A stretch of DNA of 55,000 nt from Bigelowiella natans CCMP2755. Taxonomy: Eukaryota > Cercozoa > Chlorarachniophyceae. Every line of letters starts with the position of its first letter. Within the stretch, counting starts at the first letter, position 1. Under the pieces are notes generated by a model that worked only from the letters and a program-made list of their open reading frames with translations, ran no database searches and had not been told where the DNA came from. A program made the translations under genes and the position numbers. This document shows positions 10,837 through 23,779 of the stretch, in pieces. The stretch is taken from positions 1 through 55,000 of the forward strand of contig ADNK01002807.1 of the NCBI GenBank assembly GCA_000320545.1, read 5' to 3'.

Positions 10837-12679
10837 GAATTCGTACTCAAAATCCGGATCGAACGTATCCAAGACTTCTCCAAGCATATCTTGGAGCAAT
10901 GCAATATCACTTCCCATCGATATCTTCTCTAGTCTTGCAGCCTTCCATGGTAGTACAAACACACACACGCACACACAAACACGCACCTCAATACTTACCA
11001 AGGTCCATACGCTCTCTTCAGGATTGCTAGTTTTTCCTCAAATAAACGAATGAGCTCACTAGTTGTTTACCAAGTCAGAATTGAGATAGTGAAGCTCTCC
11101 CTCAGACGATGACAGGTTTATGATAATTGGGGGTGTCATCATTCGCGATTTTCCAATATAGTCATCATTATTGTAATCTTCATCGTCTGTTTCCGTTGGG
11201 TTGAGTTGTTGCCGTGGCTTTTGCTGTAGTATCAACGCCTTCGTCAATGTATAAAGGCCAAACGTGTTTATTTCGAGGGATTTTATGGCGGCTTCCAAAG
11301 AGTTGGAGTATAAGCAAACCTAGGAAGTAGTAGTAGGGAATAGAAGAAGAAGACGCAAAGGGAGAAATAATCCATTGAATCACAAGGCGGAAAAACAGCG
11401 CGAGCTACGTATATGATGTTATCGTTTTAGTAGCATGATTCCAGGAATATTCTTCCCAAGCACACATAATTTAGATTTATAAATGAACGGCGTGCTGACA
11501 ACTCCACGAAGGTGTGTTGCTGCATCTCATGCTTTCGCTACATCAACTCATCACATTCTCACAGGTACAACGAAAGTGGAAACATGATAACAACAGCAAA
11601 GTAGTCAATGCTCTACCGCTGCATTATTGAACAAGACGTCGATTGGCCCGACCCTATCATTGCACCTATATGCATCGACAACCAAGAGAAAGAGTGCTTA
11701 CAACTAGCGTGCTATTACGAACCTGTTCTCATCATCATCATCATCACCACCACCACCACCATCGTCGTCATCTTAATTCTTTAGTGCTGTTTGTGGTAGT
11801 GATGGTGGATATTATGATTTTAGTAGAGGTAATGCCAGGCAGCTACTTGAGGTAAATACCTCTTGTTCACACTGCTAGATGAAACACTTCACGGAAAATA
11901 TTACTATGGACTATACTGATGTTATGTTTTAGTACCAATCAACGAATCTAACGATGGTGCTATGATCCTCCAAATCCAGTTTGTGGAAATATAATCGTTT
12001 CTCATGAAGATCTATATTTCTGTTGCTTTCATCGATTTTTCTACAAATGATGCTATCTTCTTTCTCTCCTCCAATATCTCGCATACCTGAGCATAGCGAT
12101 GTCGCGTAGTTATCATAATCGGCATAGTAGTAATATATATTTTCGATCATCTTTACGTGTACACATATGTTTTACAAAAACAGCATATTACGAGTACGTA
12201 CATTTTTCGCCCCTTTCTTCGTCACGTGCAGCAATCACCACCGTATATCTGCCATTATTGTTTGCAAGAGGTAGATGAGGATTGAACGAACCATCCTTAT
12301 GACGTCTAACCGCAAGGTTGAATTCACAGTGGCTTACGGGAAATACAAAATTTGACAATCAATATTAGTATACTTATGGGTATGTATACATTTGCTGATA
12401 CAACACACAATTGATATGAATAATACGCGTATTTGACCCATTTTCAAGCATTTTCTGTGCTATGGCTTTTCCCAGGCCCTTCGTCCCCCCTGTCACAACA
12501 CATGTTCTTCTCCTTCCACTCCTCCGACTTCTCGTCTTCTCATAATTATTCGGTCTGCTGGATGACGATGATGAAGACGTTGATGATGCTACAAATGTGG
12601 CCGGTGATGCCCTCATCCGTATCTCTCGTTTGCTATCCTTGCTATACATTTCAAACGACAACGCAAAGTTAATCTCCAT
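10085..12679 (-). CDS. Short-chain dehydrogenase/reductase (carbonyl reductase-like)
   Basis: NAD(P)H-dependent oxidoreductase of the classical SDR family; substrate unknown. Exon 1 (from the ATG at 12679) ends in the cofactor motif VVTGGTKGLGKAIAQ. An exon near 12210-12160 gives YTVVIAARDEERGEK. An exon near 12110-11940 gives LDLEDHSTIVRFV. An exon near 11650-11600 gives VGPIDVLFNNAAV (the NNAG-like motif). Exon 11298-11070 gives LTKALIL...IIINLSSSEGEL. An exon near 10970-10840 follows, then one with the catalytic FYSVSKAAVNAIT (YxxxK) and NSVCPGDVATDM (about 10705-10590), then ITAGQEYQAKSPEDAAEDVL (about 10497-10424). The last exon ends GQFWRYKQPAQF-stop at 10087-10085, a typical carbonyl-reductase end. 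The domain order matches salutaridine/carbonyl reductases. The exon 1-2 donor and the last two joins are not resolved. Introns hold (GAT)n and (CA)n. Confidence 0.85.
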
Positions 12680-13648
12680 TAAATATTATAAACAATGTAA
12701 AAGATGAAAACAAGGCAATATTGTAACACATCAACTACGAGAATGTCTCCCTAAGAACTGATATTTCTATGCAAAACGCATCGGCGAGTGGTGAACGAGC
12801 GCAATTGCTGCATTTATTTATTTCGAACGACGACACCCAACCTCTCATCTAAGATAGGCAAGCAAACGCAACCACCCTTCCTATAACTATGAAGGAAATC
12901 CGAGAACTTGATACAAACAAGCATGCAATCATCCTGCGTAATACGACCGGCTTCGCAGCTGTCTCCAGGACGGAGAACATTTGCTCCTTTTCCCTATAAT
13001 TCTTCCACAATTGAATCGTGTGCGCGAGACTATCGTTTGCGGTGTGGCCATCGTCCCTGTTATTGAGATGTTTCTGGCTTGTATTCTTGCTTCTCTAGAC
13101 AATTTCCAATGTAGGAGAAGGGGAAGAGCCAGTAACGACAGCGGTAGGAGCACGGCCCAGACGAAGCTGGGACGGTATGATGATAATGATGATGTTGAAG
13201 ATAAAGATAATGCACGTCAACACTGTTTTTGAAAGAGAAAACAGGAAACAATTACCTTCTCCTTCTCGCATCCACCCTTCCCCAAGGCATGGATTGGGGT
13301 AGGTATATATGTTATGTGGTGCAATTCATTTAGCAGGTCGGGAGACCACCGGAGAGAGAAGGAGGAGGAGGGGACAGGCAGCTGGTTGTTATTGTCGCGT
13401 TACAGGGAACACAAGCAAATAACTAAAACCTACTGGGAAAAGGCGTTGTCGTTGTTGCGGAACCGCTTTCACGATGGGTTTGACCACCTTTGAGAAATAG
13501 TAAATTGATTCCCCCAGAGATTTAATCGAGATTGTCTTTTCTGATATCGTCTCTATCAAAACTCCGCGTAGAGAAGCCGTGTGTGATAAGAACCCTTCTT
13601 TTCCTCCCAACGTCCGCAGCGGTACCGGTGGTGGTTGGTGGCAGGTCA
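12680..13648. promoter_or_regulatory. Divergent spacer between dehydrogenase and IBA57 genes
   Basis: This is about 970 bp, the longest divergent spacer. It holds overlapping open frames on both strands at about 12930-13250. The minus-strand frame from 13153 starts with a hydrophobic stretch, and none matches a family I know. The 13526-13648 stretch is open in the IBA57 frame but lacks an ATG. A missed small gene or 5' exons for either neighbour cannot be excluded. Confidence 0.35.
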
Positions 13649-14050
13649 ATGCTACCACTCTCAAAACTGAAGTCGGGCTTTTGTAAGATCCCTGGCGCCA
13701 GTGCATTATGCCTGAGGGGGTCAGACACGAAGAAGTTCCTGCAGGATAAAACGACGAATGATGTCAACAAGCTCATATATCCCGGAGACAGCCAGCTGAC
13801 GGCATTCTTGAACCGGAAAGGCAGATTTCTCCACAGTTCCCTTCTTGTTAAAGGTATTTTTTTTAATTTTACGTTGATAGTTTTGGGAAAAGACTTGGTG
13901 GTTCCATTTGCTCATAGTTTGTTTCGGATGCGCGAGTCCTAGTGTACTGCCGACTTTCGTGTTTGTGTAGCCCTACTGTTGCTCTCTCTATCTTTCTCTC
14001 TCATCTCTGGTCTCTCTCTCTCTCGTCTCTGATCTCTCTCTCTCGTCTCT

Positions 14051-14099
<49 letters not shown>

Positions 14100-14136
14100 A
14101 CTCTCTCTCTCTCTCTCTCGACTCTCTCCCTCTCTC

Positions 14137-14207
<71 letters not shown>

Positions 14208-15375
14208 TATACATGCACATGGACACTCCTTATATTCCTTTCCATCTTACCATCAAGGCCACGAAGAGAGTGAGTACATTCTGATTACCGAATCCAGCGG
14301 GATTCCGGAGCTTTCAAAGCATATAAAACTGTTCAAGTTTCGATCAAAAGTGGAGATGGAGGACGTCTCGAATGTGTACGACATTTGGGGTATTTTGAGC
14401 AAAGATCGACAACTCCTTGCACAGACTGTGGAGGAAAATAACAGCACTCCAGCGAGTGATGGGTTGGGCAGTATTGCTTTTCTGGATCCACGCACCCCTA
14501 CACTAGACCACAAAGGAGAAGAAGGAGATGCTCCTACAATATGTAATGCTACATTTCAATGAACCTCATATTGACCCCGCTTTTGTCTCACGGATTGTAC
14601 TTCTTGTAATTGCTGTCAGCATCTTTCCCACCGCCAATGGGCGCTATAGTGCTCACTACCAGCAGCTCTCCCCGCTCACCACGTCTTCCGGATTTCGTAG
14701 AAAATATTGATGGGGCAGCCTACGACGCGTAATATAACTATATATAATTATATACTTGTTACTTATGATTAAATCATCCAAGTCATCACCTCCATTTTAC
14801 TACACCACAGTGGAGAGTTCCCACCGCCTTCACGGGATGTGTATCAGTATCGTTGTTAATAACCTTTCAGGTACAGAATGATCCAAGGAATTCCACGGGA
14901 CAATCATGATATGTTTCGGAATGAAAGTTTTATCCTGGAATCGAACTATGACTGGTTGGGTGGCGTTAGTTTCACCAAAGGCTGCTACCTGGGCCAAGAG
15001 CTTACCGCACGCTCACATCATACTGGTGTGATACGAAAGCGTTTGATGCCGGTCTACTTTGTTCCGTCAGGGTCAAATGAGCAGAAAATTGGTGGACGAG
15101 ATATTAAGAATTATGAGAGGTGGGACGACGATGCTGAGCTTTTGTTTCCTTCATACTTTGATCCGAGCTCGAAGCTACTTGTACCACCAACGTCTACAAA
15201 GTTGAGAGCTAATGATAAGCCGGCAGGTAAAATTCTCGCGTCCGCATTTAATGTGGGTATAGCTCAGGTCCGATTTGAGAACACGAACGCTGATACCGTA
15301 TTTGAAGCTGATGGAGTACGTATAGTTCCTGTTGTACCTTCGTGGTGGCCGCAAGATGCCTTGGGCCTATCATGA
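13649..15375 (+). CDS. IBA57: IBA57-like iron-sulfur cluster assembly factor (folate-binding YgfZ/GcvT family)
   Basis: Mitochondrial 4Fe-4S cluster assembly partner of ISCA proteins; the family binds tetrahydrofolate. Four exons join in phase: 13649-13853 (ALCLRGSDTKKFLQDKTTND, the family N-terminal motif), 14258 to about 14543 (ILITESSGIPELSKHIKLF...), an exon opening after CTATAG near 14650 and ending before GTAATA near 14729 (ENIDGAAYDA), and an exon from about 14872 to 15375. The last exon contains YRMIQGIP, GVSFTKGCYLGQE (the diagnostic KGCYxGQE motif with its Cys) and TARSHHTGVIRKRLMPV. It closes with the C-terminal barrel (GKILASAFNVGIAQVRFE). The start at ATG 13649 leaves no targeting peptide, so an upstream exon is likely. 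Intron 1 is a dense CT/AT/GT repeat. It is the YgfZ/IBA57 branch and not glycine-cleavage T protein, because of the KGCYxGQE motif. Confidence 0.9.
13976..14205. repeat. Compound microsatellite in IBA57 intron 1: CT-rich, (AT)n, (GT)n
   Basis: About 160 bases of CTCTCT with TCGTCT/TCGACT interruptions, then (TA)n at about 14141-14177, then (TG)n to about 14205. It fills much of the first intron. Confidence 0.9.
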
Positions 15376-15646
15376 TATTTTATTAATTATAACTATTTAG
15401 CAGGCCTGTTATTTTCAGTTTACCTTGTATTTTAAGTAATTTACGCTTCGTCATTGATGGTGTAGGTGTATAGATTCACACTCTTACACGTAGGAGTTAG
15501 TAGCTCGAATATTTTCACGCCAGCTCCGAAACATTACTATTGTTTTTTATCTAAAAATGCGTAGCATGAATCGGCTAGCGTCGTTTCGTGGAGATGTGAG
15601 AACCACTGCCTAGCTTTGCTGCTGGCGCGCGTACTACTGCACTGCG

Positions 15647-15692
<46 letters not shown>

Positions 15693-16631
15693 AGCTAGAC
15701 ATGCATGTACATAGTTTAGGGCTGCACATGCATGCGCATGCGAGTCGCACGGTCAGAATAATGCTTCTCCACACATACAAGCACACGATGCTACGTACCG
15801 CAACGAATTAGAGCGACATACGCACGCTTATTGTGTTTCGCGGCGTATCTCACATAGTACACGCTTATAGCCTCAAACGCTGTGAGGTATATATAAAGTA
15901 CTAGAGCATACACTCAAAACGTGAATCGAAGGTACCGTGGAGATATTATCGTGGCGATCGACTTGAAAGCTCTAGGAGAAGCTAGGGACAGCTGTACTAA
16001 CATATGTGTGCTTAATGCACGCCAATCATCCTGTTTGGGCCAGCAATGGACATCTAGAACTCGTGCATAGAGCATGCGGTGATTAACATCTTGCAATCAT
16101 ATTTAATAATCAACGCCTGTGCTACGATGCACTACGCTTCGATGCACTACGTACACTAGCTAGCTAGTCCGCCTAGTATACATGCATAGCAAGGATACTG
16201 TTCCTAGCGATGCCTTGGATCTATCACTGCATCGCACGCTTGAATACTTTAGCCTGTGTGCATCATCACATGCCGAATAAACACTTTATGTTGATTTTGC
16301 TAGTTTGGGTTGTGAGTTGCGACGGGGTCGTGTATGTCTCATCGTGCAGTCCTCATCAGCATTTCGCATGCTATGCATGCTGAATCCACATTTTTGTGTG
16401 ACATACAGCAATGGATATGGTGCCCATCTATCACAATGTCATACATATCAGATTCGCTGTCTCCATTACTTAATAGTATACATTGCACAACGTAATGACA
16501 GTGATCTCTGTGCTCACCAACATTGCTAGATATTGGAGCACATAGCCACACATATCGCATCTAATTTTTACACTGCTGATCGAATTCGTTCTAAACAATC
16601 ATCACACAACCTATTTTCAAGTATATAGGCA
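15376..16631. other. Convergent intergenic island C
   Basis: This lies between IBA57 (+) and the DUF6817-like gene (-). It contains (CA)n at about 15652-15690, ACATGCATGTACAT near 15699, CACATGCATGCGCATGCG near 15725, CTAGCTAGCTAG near 16155, and GCATGCTATGCATGC near 16367. GATGCACTACG is repeated twice near 16125-16150. No supported gene. Confidence 0.65.
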
Positions 16632-17558
16632 TCATCGTATGCATTCCTCAAGCGGTCTGGGGGATAAATTATTAGGAATGCTTTTACCAGACGCTCGCAA
16701 CGCCTCCAATGCCGCTACAGCAGCATCCGACTGAGGAGGAGTCCTCATTTGGATCAAGTGGCGAGTATTTTCTCCTTCAGTAGCCATGACTTTTTCATGC
16801 ATTTGAGGAACGATTTCTGCCAATCGTGAAGCCCTTTCGACAGCCAAAATCTGGCTCATTTTTTTATATGCTGTTCGTCGGTAAGCGTAAGCCTCCCCTA
16901 TACCCCACTTGTAGAGTGCGTTCTCTTTGGTCGCTGCTCCTTCTACCTGTTCCATCCAATCTGCAAGCGATAACTCAACAAAATCAAGCCATTCCGCGAA
17001 GTTGAGCTCCATGGAGAATCGACCTAGTTCTGGCCGAGCTTGCAGTAAAAATGTTGTGGTGTTTCTATCCTCCTTTCCAGTCCACGCAAACACCGTTTCG
17101 TCAAATGTAAAACGGTCCAGCATGCAAAAAACAAACGCCAAATTTTCGGCCCTCTCTCCGATTAACGACCGCACAGCATCTCTCTGAGAAAGAGGCAGAG
17201 TAAATCCTTGGAAGCCTTCCGTTCCGTATATGCTATGGAACAGCCCAGCGTTAACGAGATACTTTGGAGCACTCCAATGCCTCAAGACTGCCTGAACCCC
17301 TTTCAAATGCTCATCAAACGCAGCGCTCCCAGTGTGATCGAGTACAGCAGGAACGTGGTCGTTGACGTACTTCCATAAGGCCTCATCTTCCTCGTGCCAT
17401 TTTTGTGCAACTGCCTCTGGCGTCTTTGGATTTGGAGCCTTGAAGCGACAAGATACCATATCGCATTGATCAGTGCCCCATAATTCTTGAGGCAGTGCCT
17501 GTGTAAAGAGGAGTAGAAGCGATAGAAAGCTTACCCTGACCATGCTAACCATCGCCAT
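16632..17558 (-). CDS. Secreted DUF6817-like protein, intronless
   Basis: Biochemical role unknown. The 308-residue frame is uninterrupted, which is unusual here. It starts with a signal peptide (VSFLSLLLLFTQALPQ). Residues about 65-145 hold the conserved segment HLKGVQAVLRHW, then APKYLVNAGLFHSIYGTEGF, then RSLIGERAENLAFVFCMLDR. I recognise this as the DUF6817 pattern, an HD-like helical domain with conserved His and YGTE residues. A region rich in Trp and acidic residues follows (FAEWLDFVELSLADWMEQVE), then a helix-rich C-terminus. The bacterial version is usually a short cytosolic domain; here it is longer and apparently exported. It shares a 271-bp divergent spacer with the glycosyltransferase. 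Confidence 0.75.
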   Translation of the reverse strand: MAMVSMVRVSFLSLLLLFTQALPQELWGTDQCDMVSCRFKAPNPKTPEAVAQKWHEEDEALWKYVNDHVPAVLDHTGSAAFDEHLKGVQAVLRHWSAPKYLVNAGLFHSIYGTEGFQGFTLPLSQRDAVRSLIGERAENLAFVFCMLDRFTFDETVFAWTGKEDRNTTTFLLQARPELGRFSMELNFAEWLDFVELSLADWMEQVEGAATKENALYKWGIGEAYAYRRTAYKKMSQILAVERASRLAEIVPQMHEKVMATEGENTRHLIQMRTPPQSDAAVAALEALRASGKSIPNNLSPRPLEECIR

Positions 17559-17829
17559 CCATCACAAATCTGCTCCGATAGGCCGAACCCTAAGATCTAC
17601 TACCGGTATTCGTACCACGATACTTGGCAACTGCTCATGTCGCACATCAACTAATATAGGGGGAAAATAGGATATTGCATATGTAATAATAATACGTGGG
17701 ATAATTAGGCTGCGACAACCAAATATCTCTTTTTCGAAGGAAGACTAGAAGGGTATGCATCGATGAGGATAATTTCTCATCGATCAGTTCCTCCCCCCTT
17801 ACTCAATCGTCGGACGGCGGAAACGAACG
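17559..17829. promoter_or_regulatory. Divergent promoter region between DUF6817-like and glycosyltransferase genes, with a 9-bp inverted repeat
   Basis: This is the shortest divergent spacer (271 bp). It contains a perfect inverted repeat, ATCGATGAG (17759-17767), an 8-base spacer GATAATTT, and CTCATCGAT (17776-17784), 45 bases before the glycosyltransferase ATG. A related arrangement of GATAATTT with ATCGATGAGG lies at 45748-45767, 38 bases before the JmjC ATG. It may be a transcription-factor site. Confidence 0.5.
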
Positions 17830-18481
17830 ATGCTGATTCGAACAAACCGCTTGCCATCTTTGCGCCTCACGATGGTGACCCTCATTCTCCTTGTCTGCAC
17901 CTCCTCGATAAGAGCTGCTAGTAGCGCCGATGATGACGATAGTTCTGACAACGATGATCGAACCTGCGACACCACGCAAGGAGAATCTTGTGCTCCTGGT
18001 ATTTTTTCAACCTTTCATGTTAATATGGAGACAATCTAGCTTCTGATTCATCAATTTCTGTCGCCCATCAGCCGCGAAAGTAGTAGTAGTAAGTATCATG
18101 CAGGGACCGATGAAGGACAAGGAATGGATTCCGGTCGTAGACAAATACTTCGCAGTTTATTAATTCTTTTATCGGCTGACAACTCTCTTGTTCGTTCATT
18201 GGTGGGGGTTTAGATTACAAAGCAAAACCATGAAGCATACTGCAGGGAAAGAGGATACACTTACGTGCTTTGGGATCAGGTTAGTTAGTGCATGGGAATG
18301 ATATGTTTATTATATCAATGTAAAGAATAATATGTCTCATAAATCAAATTAACAGAATCTAAGCGAACGCACTCCGCACTGGGAGAAATTGGAGGCCATT
18401 TTGGAGCTCATGGAAGAAGACTACGATATTTTGTATTGGACAGACGCCGACTCCATTGTATGTGTTGCTAGGAGCAAGACT

Positions 18482-18530
<49 letters not shown>

Positions 18531-18958
18531 CCTCAACTAAAAGCATTGCTAATATATCGAAATCACCGTTGTACTTAAATGCTCAATCTATTCCCATTCG
18601 CTTCCTCCTCTCTTCCTTCCTGTTTTTCGATTCTTGTTCATACCCCCCCCCTGTTAGTTTACTAATTTCTCAATGAGGATAGAAGACCTTCTTCCGGTAT
18701 CAGCAGCATTCTTCTAGTGCTATCAATGATGTGTGACTTAATCTAAGCTAAATGATTGGAAAGCAAGTACTGTGATTGGTTTCATCGTGAAGTTTTGGAC
18801 GCAATACTTTAAGAGCTACATGAAAATCGGTGTATATCGACGATCCATTGAGATTAGTGTGTATCCGTCGTTGCAGGAAGGTAAACATTTTGCATTTAGT
18901 GGCGACTGGAACATCATCAATTCTGGGCATTGGGCGGTGAGTAGTAGTAAATAGACAC

Positions 18959-18989
<31 letters not shown>

Positions 18990-19278
18990 CAGTAGTGATG
19001 GTAGAGGTGGGAGAGATGAGGAACAACAACTTGCTCACTCATCAGCAGCTACTGCAGCAAATGGTGGTGATGGTGCTTGTTATGTGGGTAGTAGTAGTAG
19101 TAATAGCCGGATGATAACACAAATACCCATTTTTATGAAAGTATCCCCCTCCACCTCCCACCCCTTCCCCTTCTCCTTTTCCTTTTATAATCATTTGATA
19201 TAATTATTATCATGATCACTGTTATTATTGTTGTCCAGGTTCGCAACTCAGATTGGGCTGCAGAATTCCTAGAGGTCA

Positions 19279-19318
<40 letters not shown>

Positions 19319-19915
19319 TAATAACATTGTTTCCTCTACGTGTTCCTGTCAGAAGGAGGGGAGGAGGAGTGTGTCTTAATATGAATATACATCATCAATA
19401 TACACGTGATTCTGTAATGAGAGTGAAATGTTTTATTATGAATAATTTGCTGAAAACCTACCTCTATCAAGTAAGACTTCAACCCGATTAGATGAAACAC
19501 ATATGCTGCTGCTGCTGCTGCTGCTGCTCTTCTATCTAATCCTGTTATCATTATTAACTATCATAGGACATCTTGGAGTTTTACCCCATGCCATTCCCCA
19601 ATTGGGACAACGCTGCTTTCTCGGTTAGTCGGGTGTCGTTGTTGATGACGATGATGATGATGTTGATGATGATGATAAGAAACCACCACGGCTACGTAGA
19701 TAATCTGTCATAATAGTTTGGAATTGGAAGCAATGGTGATGAATATTGTGTTGCTTACGGTGATAGATCATGCTTGGAGGATGCACGCCCAAGGTAGGAG
19801 GAGGAGGAGGAACAGTAGTAATGTCATATTTTGTCACCTGTTTGCTGCTCTTAATTGCTCCTTCTTTATTCTATTGTCTCCTTTCGTCGTGTTCACGACG
19901 ACGCGATGATGATGA

Positions 19916-19953
<38 letters not shown>

Positions 19954-20040
19954 TTCCGTCTCCCTCTCTCTCTCTCTCTCTCTCAACAGGAAACACAACG
20001 ATGGTTGGAATGTCTGAGACGTGTGGATCAAGGGTAGTAG

Positions 20041-20071
<31 letters not shown>

Positions 20072-20261
20072 GTTCTCGCTGCTCTATATCCTCCTCCTCT
20101 AATGTAAAGGGTGTGCGTATATCTCTGCCGCAAATGTGTGGTCCTCTTTGTCGTTTTTGATACGGTGATACACCACCCACTCCAGGTTCATCAATCGTCA
20201 AATCAGAGCTGACATCGAAGAAGGAAGAGCTTCCTACGTAAGTTTCAGTGTGGTGTTCCAA

Positions 20262-20303
<42 letters not shown>

Positions 20304-20730
20304 AAATGAGAGAGGAGAAGACAGAGGAGGGAGGAGGAAATATAAGACTTGTTTTGAGTTGTTGGTGAGGGTATCTATCGTCGGTTCTATTATGATGAGA
20401 GTTGTTGTTTGTATTCTGTGCGGTTGTTTGCGTACATACAGCTTATATCTCCCAAACTTCGTTCCTATGTCGCACTACACCCGAAAAGATCTATGAATGG
20501 GTCAGTCAAGCTGTACTGTATAGTTATTACAATAGGACAGTGCTCTCATCGTCGTCTCTCTCTCTCTCTCCGTCCTGTGTGATGACCATGATGATTGTAC
20601 TACTACTTCACTATTACTACTATTACTACTACCACTACTCAGATATCCCGGTGACTGGCGTGTGGGCGATCCTGTACTGCACACAGTGGATCGCCAAGAT
20701 CATGAGGTATTTTAAATGTTAAACAAAAAT

Positions 20731-20772
<42 letters not shown>

Positions 20773-21659
20773 TTTAATTATTACCTAGATGACAAATCAA
20801 GCTCCTCATGCTGTTGTGTTTATTCATGATACATCAGCGCATATTTTGGACATCGCTAGTGTTGGACAAAAATGTCAGTCGTAAGAGCAGTGTACGGAGG
20901 GAGAGGGAGAAAGAGAGAGAAGGCAATGTTTCTTTACGTGGGCGAGAAAATTATGCCAAATCATCTCATTTCTGAAATCGCTCCTTGGAATGCTATCATT
21001 TCATATCGAAGCAGCAGCAGCGGCAGCCATCGATCGTATTATAAATGTTGAAGATGTATTCTCATATTCTTCAATCTTGTGGCGGCCTAATGTCTAATGC
21101 TGCTGAATGTCACCTGTACTACTGCTATTACTACCTCTACTAAAGGGATATCCTGTAAAGAGCGAGGAATTCGAGCAGGACATCAAGGTCTTAGACGAGC
21201 AAGCCAGGGCTAAGATAGACCAACAGGACATGAACTCAGCTCTGGAGCTTTATCATCGAGTCAGTTGTTTTCTTGTCATCATCATCAACAACCACAGCAA
21301 CAGCATCAACATAATTAATATGGCCATCAGCATCGTCATCATCCTCTTCATCATCATCATCCACAAAGTAATCTCTCTTAAGATTTATTATTCTAATGGA
21401 ATTGGTACTGCGTATTAGGCGCTTCTATCTGTTTCAATAATGGCAAGAAAGAGCGAGACAGCAGTAGGATCGGTGTGATTAATCCCCTCCTCCTCCCTCC
21501 CCTCCCATGCTACCACCAGCACCCGCAGAACTGCCCTTCCTTTCTTCACACTTATCGTTATTTTCCAAATATTCAAATGACGAGTAGACACCTGAGACCA
21601 TGAGGACAGCTCGAAACCAAATCAATTTCAATATGGGTGATCATTCATTACCATATTAC

Positions 21660-21693
<34 letters not shown>

Positions 21694-22558
21694 CGGAATA
21701 GCCAATAATTCCTAACATAATTTACTGGTATTATCATTTTATTCAGGATATGCATTTATGAGGTTGAACCGGCCGTGGAAGGCAGCGAATGCTTTTCAGG
21801 TAGTAGTTGGTAGTTTTTCAGCACAACAGCTCCTCATTTGTTTAACATCAACAACGTTGGTTTACCACAGAGGAGATGATGGTGTGATTAGTACTCACGC
21901 ACCTTGATTGTGATGTTTGGTCAGAGAGCAGTTGATAACAACCCAGAAGATGCTGATGCTTGGAGGTCAATGCCCATCATGCAGCACAGCGCACACATAT
22001 AGAAGGGAAAGAAAGGGAGGGGAAGGAGCGAGGGAGAGAGCAGAAGATATATCCAAGCATCTGAAAAAAAATCGTTCATCTCAATTTCCATCCCTTCTCA
22101 TTTCTTCCACTCTTTTGGTTGTGTCATCTCGGTTGATATCATCGATGCAGTTCTTTGGCACAATCGTATATGAGTATGAGGTGAATAAAGACAGCTACTA
22201 TGATAATAACATCTTCACGATATTGTAGCAGCAGCAGTAGTAATAGTAGTAGTAGTAGTAGGAGTACCAGAACTAGAAGAAGCAGAAAGATTCACTACTC
22301 ATTCGAGTTGATAAGTTTATGTTTACTGAATACCATACCATAACATAGCATAGAACCTTTCCCAAAAGGTACTACCACTACTACTGCTGCTGCTACTACT
22401 ACTGCTACTACTACTACTACTACTACTACTACCACATATTCCTGGATGGTGCATTCTTCTACCGTGGCTCGTCGTCAGCATTACTACTATTACTTTGTGA
22501 TATAATAGGTCCCGCTTCTATCAAATATGGCAATACCCTCTCGCAATCGCAGCTCTAA

Positions 22559-22591
<33 letters not shown>

Positions 22592-23049
22592 GTGATGATT
22601 GGTTGTTGGATAATACAGTACCACGCAAAGTAGATAGATCATCGAATACTTCTTACCGTCTCTTCGTTTGTTCTTCTTATTTGGAATTGAATGGAAGAGG
22701 TCCCAGCATCATCATCCACTTTGACTCTCAATTCTTTCGCCAAACGAACTCGCATCATTTTCTCCTCATTTTGTATCTTTCAACAACAATAGGAGGCATC
22801 TCGAGTAATAGCGGAGCAAACGGAGCAAGAGGTGTATATGCTGTATATGTGCAATTTTCTAATAAGGATACTTTTCTAAATCGAAGTTGACAATTATTAT
22901 GATGAAAGGTACCTGCTCTCAACGAGCTTGAATGCGGGAATACTATATGGGCTAATGGACAACGAGGAGATTTTTATCAAGCATCAGGAATTCCGAAGAA
23001 AAAATGCGAACTAGTAGATCTGAGTTTAAAGCAGAATAACATTGGCTGA
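17830..23049 (+). CDS. Glycosyltransferase, GT34 (GMA12/MNN10)-like, signal peptide-bearing
   Basis: Probably a Golgi sugar transferase. Exon 1 (17830-17998) has a signal peptide or anchor (LTMVTLILLVCTSSIRA) and an acidic linker. Later exons give: DKEWIPVVDKYFA (about 18105-18156); ITKQNHEAYCRERGYTYVLW (about 18213-18277); LELMEEDYDILYWTDADSI with the metal-binding DxD (about 18357-18459); EGKHFAFSGDWNIINSGHWA; VRNSDWAAEFLE; DILEFYPMPFPNWDNAAFS; ETQRWLECLRRV; FINRQIRADIEEGRASY; LISPKLRSYVALHPKRSMNG; YPGDWRVGDPVLHTV (about 20640-20706). The NSG, RNS-W and GD-H order is that of GT34. A later exon (about 21147-21259) is a charged helix (QARAKIDQQDMNSALELYHR). With 21925-21990 (RAVDNNPEDADAW) it resembles TPR units. 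The frame between 21260 and 23049 is unresolved; the last open exon (about 22911-23049) is a best guess. Confidence 0.75.
18488..20771. repeat. Series of intronic microsatellites in the glycosyltransferase gene
   Basis: Main tracts: (AT)n 18488-18529; (TAG)n 18959-18990; (GT)n 19281-19317; (AT)n with (CT)n 19917-19985; (CTA)n 20040-20071; (AT)n 20263-20301; (GT)n 20733-20771. Each lies in an intron, and several sit close to the following 3' splice site. Confidence 0.85.
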
Positions 23050-23779
23050 GCATGACCGCACGGCACGATGGTTAGCCACTGCAATAGGTCTATTCTTACA
23101 CAGCATTATTCACTTATACAGCGACGATGGAGAGCACTATGATATTTGCCCGTTCTGATCACTAGATCAGTGTGATATCCTAGTGTCTGATATAGTCCAC
23201 CATATCTACGTATGTGCGTATTCAGATATATTTAGTCGCTATTATTAACATATCGCTGCTGGCTATGCGCTGTACAAGTGTCATGAACTGGCGCGCGCCG
23301 CTGCTATGCATGTGTAGTTAGTTGTGTGTCTCTTCCTAGCTAGCTAGCTTCTTTCCATTTACTGTGGTGGATTTTGCAATGGATGCAACTACCTAGCTAG
23401 CTAGCGCAGAGCACGCCATTGCCATGTATGTTAATACGTGAGCAAATCCGAAGATACCAAGCGCTGCATATTTTTTAAATCATCATACACTGAACATCTT
23501 GCTTCCAGACTCAAGCTCCAAATAAGCGAACAGTCACAATTAAATTGCTGAACGATTGATGCATGTTTACCGCTGGTGCTCGATGCATTGTAAGGATGAC
23601 TACGACTACTACTGTAGGTAAACAGAGATTATTCATTCCTTGGTGTATCGGTATATTTCCACCATCTTTTGTATTCTAGTCGTATTTGTTGCATGTTGCG
23701 CAGTAATACGTTGCGTACCACCCGCGAAGTTACAACAACACTTTAACGCCACCATCAACTCTTTTTACTGTAGCACCCA
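23050..23779. other. Convergent intergenic island D
   Basis: This lies between the glycosyltransferase (+) and the serine carboxypeptidase (-). CTAGCTAGCTAGC occurs twice (near 23336 and 23393), with CTATGCATGTG near 23305 and GCGCGCGCC near 23291. Nothing coding is seen. Confidence 0.65.
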